Shown here piece after piece: positions 33,474 to 38,578 of a DNA stretch of 38,578 bases. A program made the position numbers and the translations under genes. The stretch is from the IMG/VR virus record IMGVR_UViG_3300017917_002695, positions 1 to 38,578 of that record, one strand, 5' to 3'. The stretch comes from a virus. Position 1 is the stretch's first letter; every line of letters begins with the position of its first letter. Under the pieces are notes generated by a model. It made no database searches. It was not told the DNA's origin and saw only the letters and a program-made list of their open reading frames with translations.

Positions 33474-33671
33474 TCAATCCCATTTAATTTTAGGAAAATC
33501 TATAGGTTTCGGAGCTTCGGTATCGTCAATGCAGTCTAAAACCCGAGTAAGATATTCGGTTTCCTGGTCGTCAACCCAACGGATATGTTTTCCGTTTTGG
33601 TCGATAAACCTGGTAAATCCCCTATCGGGGATTAAATAGTTTTGGTTTTTAGTTCTGTATACGTACCTCAT
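33474..33671 (-). CDS. Hypothetical protein (65 aa)
   Basis: The 65-aa product begins MRYVYRTKNQNYLIPDRG at ATG 33671, with GAGG 6 nt upstream; a 10-codon extension to 33701 lacks an SD. RFIDQNGKHIRWVDDQETEY is a beta-rich piece. It overlaps the next-upstream tiny gene by 23 bp. No family. Confidence 0.6.
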   Translation of the reverse strand: MRYVYRTKNQNYLIPDRGFTRFIDQNGKHIRWVDDQETEYLTRVLDCIDDTEAPKPIDFPKIKWD

Positions 33672-33807
33672 TGTTTTCCTCTTTTTTGTAAAAATTATCA
33701 ATTTCTTCCAATACCCAGAGACATTCCTGCCTCTCTCGTGGAGAGAGGTTTTCCTGCCTGAGTTTATATTCTGTTTTGATTTTTAAAAAATAGTCATGGT
33801 CGTTCAT
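33649..33807 (-). CDS. Tiny helical protein (52 aa)
   Basis: A 52-aa, charged helical protein (FLKIKTEYKLRQENLSPRER, WVLEEIDNFYKKEENN). ATGA junction with the upstream gene and 23-bp overlap with the downstream gene. A perfect hairpin (CCTCTCTC / GAGAGAGG, 33730-33748) lies inside its coding sequence. Confidence 0.6.
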   Translation of the reverse strand: MNDHDYFLKIKTEYKLRQENLSPRERQECLWVLEEIDNFYKKEENNEVRIQN

Positions 33808-34010
33808 TTTGCTCTAACCTGAGATTTTGGAATAAACTCTAATCCCATAAAATCATCATGCAGGTTTTGCCTGCAATACCCGCAGTGAAATCCTTTGCCA
33901 TTGTCCCAAATTGAGTAATAGTAAGCGTATTTATTACCCACTGCAATTAATTTCAATCCAGTTTTCACGTATTCACCAATTTTGTTTTTTAGTTCTAATT
34001 TGTTGTTCAT
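33804..34010 (-). CDS. Hypothetical small protein with CxxC (68 aa)
   Basis: The 68-aa product has a CGYC motif (residues about 43-46) in GKGFHCGYCRQN, which may bind metal or be redox-active, but one pair alone is not enough for a zinc finger. The leader ATAGGAGAACGACATG is identical to that of the next upstream gene, giving strong, equal initiation signals. Confidence 0.65.
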   Translation of the reverse strand: MNNKLELKNKIGEYVKTGLKLIAVGNKYAYYYSIWDNGKGFHCGYCRQNLHDDFMGLEFIPKSQVRAK

Positions 34011-34024
34011 GTCGTTCTCCTATC

Positions 34025-34192
34025 CTATTTAATCCATATTCCAAATTCAAGGGCATATTCCATAGAGTTTATATTGTTTTCTAGGGATTCAATCAACTTG
34101 GAATTTTTTTGTCTATAAGCATTTCCCAGAGATTTGTAGGATTTTCTTATTTCTGATTTGAGTTTCATTCTGATTTTGTCGGTTACTCTCAT
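34025..34192 (-). CDS. Small basic helical protein, first gene of the minus operon (55 aa)
   Basis: A 55-aa protein with MRVTDKIRMKLKSEIRKSYK and a helical C-terminus (NNINSMEYALEFGIW). SD AGGAGAAC. It follows a 271-bp gene-free control region, so it is probably the first gene after the promoter near 34217-34245. Function unknown. Confidence 0.65.
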   Translation of the reverse strand: MRVTDKIRMKLKSEIRKSYKSLGNAYRQKNSKLIESLENNINSMEYALEFGIWIK

Positions 34193-34463
34193 GTCGTTCT
34201 CCTATGTCCTGTATTTACTATCGTTTATATTTAAGTTTTTGTCTACTATTTTTTTATTTTTTTAGATATTTTTTAGGATTTTTTTTAGATAATTCTACAG
34301 TGATTTTTAGACGTTTTTAGACGTTTTTACCTATTTATATGTTTAGTGGATACGCAAAAAATCCAATAAAAACAGGGTTTTTTAATTTTTATTTACGTCT
34401 AAAATTTTTTTGCTAAATTTATTTTAGACTTATACGACATAAAACTTGGGAGAACAAATAAAA
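34193..34463. promoter_or_regulatory. Divergent control region between minus operon and lone plus gene
   Basis: The 271-bp gene-free region has TAGACA (34240-34245) with GATAGT 17 bp on (34217-34222), a possible minus promoter. Upstream of it, TATTTTTTTAGATATTTTTT (34255-34274) repeats exactly at 37322-37341. Direct repeats TTTTTAGACG (34304-34313 and 34314-34323) and a 9-bp inverted repeat GTCTAAAAT / ATTTTAGAC (34397-34405, 34421-34429) follow. The plus gene's promoter cannot be fixed. Confidence 0.5.
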
Positions 34464-34949
34464 ATGAAATCAAGATTCTTTGAATTCTTTAGAACAAAAA
34501 GACTTAAATTAAGTTTAGCTATATTTTTTGGTACGGTCGGAGTTATTTCGAACTACTCAGCACTAAAATATTATATAGCAAATACTAGGATAGATTTAAT
34601 CGGCTCAGAATGGACACTAACAATTTACGCTCTGGGTATCTCAATTGCATTAGACTCAGCTATTGTTGTATTTCACTTAATGCGAGTATATGGTTTAATG
34701 TGGTCGAGCGTGCTATTAGCTTTTCTTGTATCACTGACAGCTAACACAACAACGTATCTCACCTGTGCCGGTGCTTGTAAAACCTACCTGGACGATTGGG
34801 GAGCTTATCTCGGATTTACTCAGGCATTAATGATGAGTATACTTCCAATTGTTATTATAGTGTATCTTACCGAACTTGCAGTAAATCAGTATGACAGCGA
34901 ACTAGAAGAGATTTATAAAAATAGTAAACAGAATATTAAGTTTGATTAA
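34464..34949 (+). CDS. Four-helix membrane protein, lone plus-strand accessory gene
   Basis: The 161-aa protein starts at ATG 34464 with GGGAG 11 nt upstream; a TTG at 34446 carries the SD itself. About four transmembrane segments: LAIFFGTVGVISNYSALKYY, IYALGISIALDSAIVVFHL, WSSVLLAFLVSLTANTTTYL and LMMSILPIVIIVYLTELAV, with a Cys-containing loop and an acidic tail. It is the only plus gene in the minus half and has its own control boxes. Roles such as superinfection exclusion or lysis timing are guesses; no family recognised. Confidence 0.75.
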   Translation: MKSRFFEFFRTKRLKLSLAIFFGTVGVISNYSALKYYIANTRIDLIGSEWTLTIYALGISIALDSAIVVFHLMRVYGLMWSSVLLAFLVSLTANTTTYLTCAGACKTYLDDWGAYLGFTQALMMSILPIVIIVYLTELAVNQYDSELEEIYKNSKQNIKFD

Positions 34950-34960
34950 AATAAATGTCT

Positions 34961-35009
34961 AAACTAATGTCTAAGTTTTTTTTATCTTTAAATTCCTAGA
35001 CATTAGTTT
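34961..35009. repeat. 13-bp inverted repeat after the plus-strand membrane gene
   Basis: AAACTAATGTCTA (34961-34973) and TAGACATTAGTTT (34997-35009) are perfect inverted copies separated by 23 bp rich in T. The plus strand continues TGAGAAGTTTTTC, the minus side AGACATTTATTT. This may be a bidirectional terminator or an operator, as it includes GTCTA boxes seen upstream of the gene. Confidence 0.5.
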
Positions 35010-35051
35010 TGAGAAGTTTTTCAAAACCAAAAGTCTTTTATAGATTCACCG

Positions 35052-35063
35052 ATACCATGGTAT
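35052..35063. repeat. 12-bp palindrome between convergent genes
   Basis: ATACCATGGTAT is a perfect palindrome in the short gap between the membrane gene and the helicase-methylase gene. It runs directly into GTATTGCA and GTATCACA, so two related 8-mers are stacked here. Function unknown. Confidence 0.35.
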
Positions 35064-35085
35064 TGCAGTATCACAGTTTAGTTAA

Positions 35086-37266
35086 TTAAAATAAAACCTG
35101 TTCCCTTGATACAGATTCAATATTTTTAACAGCTAAATCAAAATAAGATTCCTTCAATTCAATACCTATTCCTTTCCTTTTCATTTTTATAGCTTGATAA
35201 ATTTCGCTTCCAATTCCCATGAAAGGAGTGAATATCTTCTCTCCCTTATTCGACCATAATGCAATACATCTTTCAATTATATCTAATTGTAGAGGTGCAA
35301 TATGTTTTTCGTCTTTTTCCTCTTTTGCTCCACGAAAATTATTTAATACGTTCGTTCGTTTAATGTTCATCCATACAGGACTAGCCCATTCCTGCCAGGT
35401 ATTCAAATCAAAATTCTGTTTTGTTTTATTGGTTATTGGTTCCCATTCATCCTCATTTCCTTCCCATTTTCTAAAAATTGTTATATACTCAGGCATTCCA
35501 ATTCCGGTGTAAGACGAGTCGCTTGTTACCTGCTTGTATAACAATCTTTGAGTTTTTGTTCTTTGCATTTCTAAAACAGGGTCAATCCAGATTGTAATCT
35601 TACTATGATATTTAAATCCCGCTTTTTCCATAGCTCTGTGATACTCGCCCGTAAAATCATACATTCCAGAATATCCACTTGAGTTTTTGTATCTCGCCAA
35701 GTCTTTGGTATGAACACAAACCAATCTACCCGGTTTTATAATTCTATATAGCTCTTTCAATAAATAAGAATTTTGAGTAAAAAACTCTTCATCCGAAATA
35801 CAGTTTCCCATATCTCTAATATTATCGGAGTAAGTAAAAAGAGTAGAAAACGGCGGACTGAATACCGATAAGTCTATAAAATTATCGGGTATTTCTTTTA
35901 TAATCTCACAAGAGTCACCATTGAAAATCTGATAGTCATTAGATTTTTTTTCTTTTTTTATATAATCAGATTTCAGACTAAATTCCTTTGCATTTACCTG
36001 TTTTGTTATTTCTTCCATCATTTTATTAAATTCCCTTTGTTTCTTATTTATGCTTTCCAATACGTTAGTCATAGTGTCGGTTGTTATTATATATATATTT
36101 ACTTCCTGTTTTTGGCCGAATCTGTATGACCGTCTAATTGCCTGGTATAATCCTTCAAAACTAAAATCGAGTGCTGCAAAAATTTGATTTCTGCAATTCT
36201 GAAAATTAAGACCGAATTGAGCAATTTTCTTTTTTGTTATTAATACCCGAAATTCATTGTTTGAAAATCCTAATAGTTTTTTCTCTTTAATTTCCGTTTT
36301 TTCGCTCCCTCTCACAGCTATTGAATCGGGTATCAATTTTAAAAGCATTTCCTCCTCTTCGTTTTGATTGACCCAAATAATAAAATTTTCATTAGAATTA
36401 TTTACTATTTCAGCTACAGATTCAAGTCTCGGAATAATTGTAAGACGCAATTCCTTATTAAATTCAGTTGCATTTACTGAAGTGTCATTAAATAATTTGC
36501 CGTTATCTTTTGTTTCTGTAGTTATGGTTTTTTCAAAATAATTCAAATTCGGTAAATCATAACCTATTGAATTAAAACCAATATCTAAAGGTTTACGTAA
36601 TACACTAGCCCATGAAGCAATCCAGCCATAGAAATCATTATTTGCATGACCTTTTAGTCGATAGTTGTTCATTCCTTCATCTCTTACAAACCATCTCATA
36701 CGCATATCGTTTGCATCCATAACGTCCAAAAATTCAGAGTGATTTCCAATTTCATTTAGGTCGTTCGGTGAAGGTGTAGCGGTGCAGGCAAGTTTGTAGT
36801 TTGTATTCTTAAATTTATTTATTATAAGATTCTTATATACACCTGTAAAATTTTTTAATATACTCGATTCATCTAAAACTACACCTGAAAATATACTACA
36901 TTCTATATTATCTAATTGTTCGTAATTGGTTATGTATATTCCAATCTCAGTTTGATTAGTATATTTCCTTACTGATATATTAAATTTTTCTCCCTCCTGA
37001 ATTGTCTGACCAGCAACAGCTAAAGGGCATAAAATTAATACAGGTTTATTCGTATGCAATACAACATTGAATGCCCATTCCAATTGCATAGCAGTTTTCC
37101 CGAGTCCGCAATCTGCAAAAATAGCATACCTGCCTTTCTTAAGTGCTTTCCGAACGATATATTTTTGAAAGTCAAATAATTTATTATTTAATAAATTACT
37201 ATCTATTTCAAATCCATGCTCTTTAATAGTTTTTTGTTTTTGTCGGATAAAATCTTCGTAGTTCAT
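35086..37266 (-). CDS. SNF2-like helicase fused to beta-class DNA methyltransferase
   Basis: The 726-aa fusion. Residues about 30-430 form an SF2/SNF2-like ATPase: motif I ADCGLGKT (51-58), motif II LDESS (131-135), motif III TATPS (162-166), motif VI RRSYRFGQ (about 383). From about 445 comes a methylase: SPPF (motif IV, about 466) then FMGIGS (motif I, about 690), i.e. the beta order, with KHIAPLQLDIIERCI before it. SPPF is common to N4-cytosine and some N6-adenine enzymes. It would modify phage DNA or link translocation to methylation. SD AGAGGA. Similar fusions are known in phages. Confidence 0.88.
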   Translation of the reverse strand: MNYEDFIRQKQKTIKEHGFEIDSNLLNNKLFDFQKYIVRKALKKGRYAIFADCGLGKTAMQLEWAFNVVLHTNKPVLILCPLAVAGQTIQEGEKFNISVRKYTNQTEIGIYITNYEQLDNIECSIFSGVVLDESSILKNFTGVYKNLIINKFKNTNYKLACTATPSPNDLNEIGNHSEFLDVMDANDMRMRWFVRDEGMNNYRLKGHANNDFYGWIASWASVLRKPLDIGFNSIGYDLPNLNYFEKTITTETKDNGKLFNDTSVNATEFNKELRLTIIPRLESVAEIVNNSNENFIIWVNQNEEEEMLLKLIPDSIAVRGSEKTEIKEKKLLGFSNNEFRVLITKKKIAQFGLNFQNCRNQIFAALDFSFEGLYQAIRRSYRFGQKQEVNIYIITTDTMTNVLESINKKQREFNKMMEEITKQVNAKEFSLKSDYIKKEKKSNDYQIFNGDSCEIIKEIPDNFIDLSVFSPPFSTLFTYSDNIRDMGNCISDEEFFTQNSYLLKELYRIIKPGRLVCVHTKDLARYKNSSGYSGMYDFTGEYHRAMEKAGFKYHSKITIWIDPVLEMQRTKTQRLLYKQVTSDSSYTGIGMPEYITIFRKWEGNEDEWEPITNKTKQNFDLNTWQEWASPVWMNIKRTNVLNNFRGAKEEKDEKHIAPLQLDIIERCIALWSNKGEKIFTPFMGIGSEIYQAIKMKRKGIGIELKESYFDLAVKNIESVSREQVLF

Positions 37267-37290
37267 TGGTATCCTCTTTTTTTGTTTTTG

Positions 37291-37320
37291 AGGATATTTT
37301 TGGGGTTTTATTTATGTCAA
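37291..37320 (-). promoter_or_regulatory. Minus-strand sigma-70-type promoter candidate for helicase-methylase gene
   Basis: On the minus strand TTGACA (37320-37315) is followed after 18 bp by TATCCT (37296-37291). It is preceded by AAAAAAATAC, giving the same extended -35 as at 2621 and 4493, and by the 20-bp repeat at 37322-37341 that may act as an A-tract UP element. The transcript would carry a leader of about 20 nt with an SD. Confidence 0.55.
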
Positions 37321-37321
37321 G

Positions 37322-37341
37322 TATTTTTTTAGATATTTTTT
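37322..37341. repeat. 20-bp A-tract repeat upstream of two minus-strand promoters
   Basis: TATTTTTTTAGATATTTTTT is identical to 34255-34274. On the minus strand each copy lies a short distance upstream of a -35-like box. Low complexity reduces its weight, but the GAT centre is identical in both. Confidence 0.45.
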
Positions 37342-37345
37342 TACT

Positions 37346-37576
37346 TTAATTATATCCTTTATTTTCAGGGGTATTTTCTTCGGTAAAAAAATTACTCAGA
37401 AATTTTCCGAGAGTACCAATACCGATACAAATTAGAGCTAGGATTTTTTCGTCCATAATTACGGCGTATCCGGTCAAAAATTGAGAGGCTCCCAAAAGTG
37501 CGTCTCCAAGTTTTCTAAAATTCGCCGGAGTAGGTTTATAGTATCCCTGTAAATCGAATTTAATTTGTTTTTCCAT
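37346..37576 (-). CDS. Two-TM small membrane protein, holin-like
   Basis: The 76-aa product: YYKPTPANFRKLGDALLGAS, then two hydrophobic stretches (LLGASQFLTGYAVIM and ILALICIGIGTLGKFLSNFF) and a polar tail. Size and build suit a holin or an antiholin. It overlaps the partner gene by 17 bp, with SD GAGGAAAGC. The start is directly preceded by a GTATCAC (as the opposite strand), one of the directional sites. Confidence 0.65.
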   Translation of the reverse strand: MEKQIKFDLQGYYKPTPANFRKLGDALLGASQFLTGYAVIMDEKILALICIGIGTLGKFLSNFFTEENTPENKGYN

Positions 37577-37784
37577 GCTTTCCTCGTATCACGTCCGATA
37601 TGTCTATTAATATGCTTTCAATCTTATCTATTTTCTTTTCCAGCTTTTCAAAATCTTTTGTAAATTGCTCATTTTTTGTTTCCATTTTTACGATTCGTAT
37701 CTCGTGAGTATAATACGCAACCGATAAAGATACAATAAAACTACCATAATGTATAAGGTCTTTTATTCCTAGCTTGAATTCCAT
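37560..37784 (-). CDS. One-TM coiled-coil protein, holin/spanin-like
   Basis: A 74-aa protein with one TM helix near the N-terminus (HYGSFIVSLSVAYYTHEI, about 12-29) and a coiled coil (NEQFTKDFEKLEKKIDKIES, about 38-57), ending HGKTN. Small TM plus coiled-coil proteins of this form are found next to holins. No SD precedes the ATG; the promoter at 37793-37821 places the start of RNA at or within a few bases of ATG, so translation may be leaderless. Confidence 0.6.
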   Translation of the reverse strand: MEFKLGIKDLIHYGSFIVSLSVAYYTHEIRIVKMETKNEQFTKDFEKLEKKIDKIESILIDISDVIRGKHGKTN

Positions 37785-37792
37785 AATGTTAT

Positions 37793-37821
37793 TTTATAGA
37801 TTGTTCAATTTTTTCAACCAA
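37793..37821 (-). promoter_or_regulatory. Minus-strand promoter candidate, near-leaderless start
   Basis: On the minus strand TTGGTT (37821-37816) and TATAAA (37798-37793) are spaced by 17 bp. A start 7 bp beyond the -10 falls near 37786, two bases before the ATG at 37784. It would drive the two small membrane proteins. Confidence 0.55.
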
Positions 37822-37855
37822 AAAATATCCATCCTGGGAGACCGTTCAGGATGGA
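37818..37855 (-). terminator. Intrinsic terminator on the minus strand
   Basis: TCCATCCTG (37828-37836) and CAGGATGGA (37847-37855) form a perfect 9-bp stem with a 10-base loop. Read on the minus strand the stem is followed by TATTTTTTGG, a U-rich tract. It would end transcription coming out of the repeat-rich region just before the promoter at 37821. Confidence 0.65.
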
Positions 37856-38103
37856 CTAGGTAAGGATAATCCAACGAAACTTAGAGAACTTTTACAGATT
37901 AATATATCGTATCACATAGTCAATCAACAAATTTAAAAGCCCGATAAGACTTTAAAAGTCATAGAATTTGACCGTGTTTTGAGACGTTTTTAAGCCATTT
38001 ATAAGACGATTTTAACCAATAAAATCAATAGTTTTTGAGACCGTCTTAAATTGTAAAAAATCCTTGAGACACCGATTTTTTTTTGAAAAACCCCGAAAAT
38101 GCC

Positions 38104-38144
38104 TTATAATAATAATATTTTTATATAAAATAATATATATATAT
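38104..38144. other. 41-bp A/T-only tract, possible DNA unwinding element
   Basis: Forty-one consecutive A/T bases within the repeat block, with a TATATATATAT end. Easy melting suits a DNA unwinding element. No other such long A/T-only run was noticed in the control regions. Confidence 0.45.
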
Positions 38145-38227
38145 GTAGTGAAATAAAAGGGGTTGTCTTAATAAATAAATATAGCCATATATAGAAACGG
38201 GGTAAATAATAAAAAAAATTATAAAAT

Positions 38228-38265
38228 AAAAATACCTACCACTAAAAAGCCCGAGCGGTATTTTT
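38228..38265. repeat. Inverted repeat with T-rich end, possible terminator
   Basis: AAAAATACC (38228-38236) and GGTATTTTT (38257-38265) are perfect 9-bp inverted copies separated by 20 bases that hold a GC-rich centre (GCCCGAGC). Because one arm ends in TTTTT on either strand it could stop transcription both ways. Confidence 0.4.
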
Positions 38266-38270
38266 CAATA

Positions 38271-38333
38271 GGACACCTATGACATTCAGGACAATATCAA
38301 TTTGAGTCAATAAAATCAATATTGTAAGTGTCC
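38271..38333. repeat. Nested inverted repeats with cos-core sequence in the loop
   Basis: Outer arms GGACAC (38271-38276) and GTGTCC (38328-38333) enclose inner arms ACAATAT (38291-38297) and ATATTGT (38319-38325). The loop contains TTTGAGTCAAT (38301-38311), the inverse of ATTGACTCAAA in the terminal repeat. A shared binding protein for TTGANTCAA is possible. Confidence 0.4.
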
Positions 38334-38564
38334 CCAATTGTGTTAAGCGACAGTAAAAAACGTCTTAGGACATAAGACATTACTTAAAATCATTCATAAA
38401 ATCAATTTATAGAGGTTTTTTTATTTGTTGGCTACTTTACCATTCTAAACTATTTTTAATGCCCTTAAAATTGATTCTATGAGGTTTTATCGGTATCACA
38501 AAACAATTTGTGTATTGCAAAAATTTTTTTAAAAAAGGTTCTGTCCGAAAGGCATAGGTAAATG

Positions 38565-38578
38565 GATTGACTCAAACC
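38565..38578. repeat. Right copy of 14-bp terminal direct repeat, cos-like
   Basis: GATTGACTCAAACC is identical to positions 1-14. With the G at 38564 the 15-mer shows hyphenated symmetry around C, as cohesive-end nick sites do. Symmetric nicking would leave 13-14-base 5' overhangs, near the lambda length. Confidence 0.6.

Larger units (their letters stand above)
37856..38564. other. Gene-free repeat-rich region, candidate replication origin
   Basis: About 700 bp without a supportable gene; the longest frame I read is 27 codons without SD (about 38290-38379 minus). Six TAAGAC/GTCTTA boxes (37945, 38002, 38043, 38165, 38362, 38373) include an inverted pair (38362-38378). TTGAGAC occurs three times (37979, 38036, 38064), ATAAAATCAAT three times (38019, 38310, 38396) and AGGACA three times (38270, 38288, 38367). 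AAAAGCCCGA is repeated at 37935 and 38245. Such a cluster plus the A/T tract fits an iteron-type origin or a regulatory block; no initiator gene is identified. Confidence 0.5.

Noticed and set aside
33730-33748. Perfect 8-bp hairpin CCTCTCTC/GAGAGAGG as a terminator
   Set aside because: It lies inside a coding sequence of a tightly coupled operon and has only TTTT after it; treated as coding sequence with a possible local structure.
34446-34466. TTG start for the membrane protein
   Set aside because: The TTG overlaps the GGGAG ribosome-binding site of the ATG at 34464, so the ATG start is far more likely.
38290-38379. 27-codon minus-strand frame (MSYVLRRFLLSLN...)
   Set aside because: No SD, covers several repeats and ends in the nested inverted repeat; not supportable as a gene.
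1-38578. Search for tRNA genes, CRISPR arrays, insertion sequences or integrase
   Set aside because: No cloverleaf-like GGTTCGANTCC arm, no regularly spaced repeats and no transposase or recombinase motifs were seen.

Overview
The window is best read as one complete tailed-phage genome. It is AT-rich (about one third G+C by eye). The first 14 bases are repeated exactly as the last 14, so collapsing the repeat gives a circle, or a cohesive-ended linear molecule, of about 38,564 bp. The gene set implies a contractile tail (myovirus shape) and a DNA-packaging head. I see no integrase, transposase, partition system or recognisable lysogeny repressor, no tRNA or rRNA gene and no CRISPR array. The host cannot be named. 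Clear Shine-Dalgarno sequences, TTGACA-type -35 boxes and one near-consensus sigma-54 site point to a bacterium with conventional initiation signals and argue against a Bacteroidota host.

Plus-strand half (185-20093). This is one late operon reading away from the terminal repeat. Its left third has the gene order, lengths and almost the coordinates of the lambda head module: small and large terminase, gpW, portal, S49 protease with a nested scaffold start, decoration protein, major capsid protein, then small head-completion genes. From about 8.2 kb lambda-like content gives way to a Mu-like contractile tail: terminator-like protein, sheath, tube, chaperone pair with a -1 frameshift, tape measure, gpN/gpP/gp45/gp46/gp47/gp48-type baseplate, fibre, and two small downstream genes.

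Minus-strand half (37784-20090). This holds early and DNA-metabolism functions. From the control region inward it has two small membrane proteins (holin-like), a helicase-methyltransferase fusion, and a run of tiny genes including a C39-like peptidase and two ribbon-helix-helix proteins. ThyX, a DUF3310 protein, a spanin-like pair, a primase-helicase, dCTP deaminase, four tiny overlapping genes, a VRR-NUC nuclease, a cytosine-methylase-like protein and an SF2 helicase follow. The run ends with a PC4-like ssDNA-binding protein, a YqaJ exonuclease and RecT. Most neighbours overlap by 4-20 bases (ATGA junctions), so long translationally coupled transcripts are likely. The two halves converge at 20090-20093 with overlapping stop codons.

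Control regions. 37785-38578 plus 1-184 is a gene-free stretch of about 1 kb with iteron-like repeats, a 41-bp A/T-only tract, inverted repeats, a minus-strand terminator, a quasi-palindromic cos-like terminus, a sigma-54-like promoter and a GC-rich leader hairpin. A second control region (34193-34463) separates the minus operon from a lone plus-strand membrane-protein gene (34464-34949) flanked on both sides by GTCTA/TAGAC boxes.

The most striking pattern is not a gene. The 7-mer GTATCAC occurs 38 times on the plus strand and once on the minus strand by eye count, whichever strand the local genes use.
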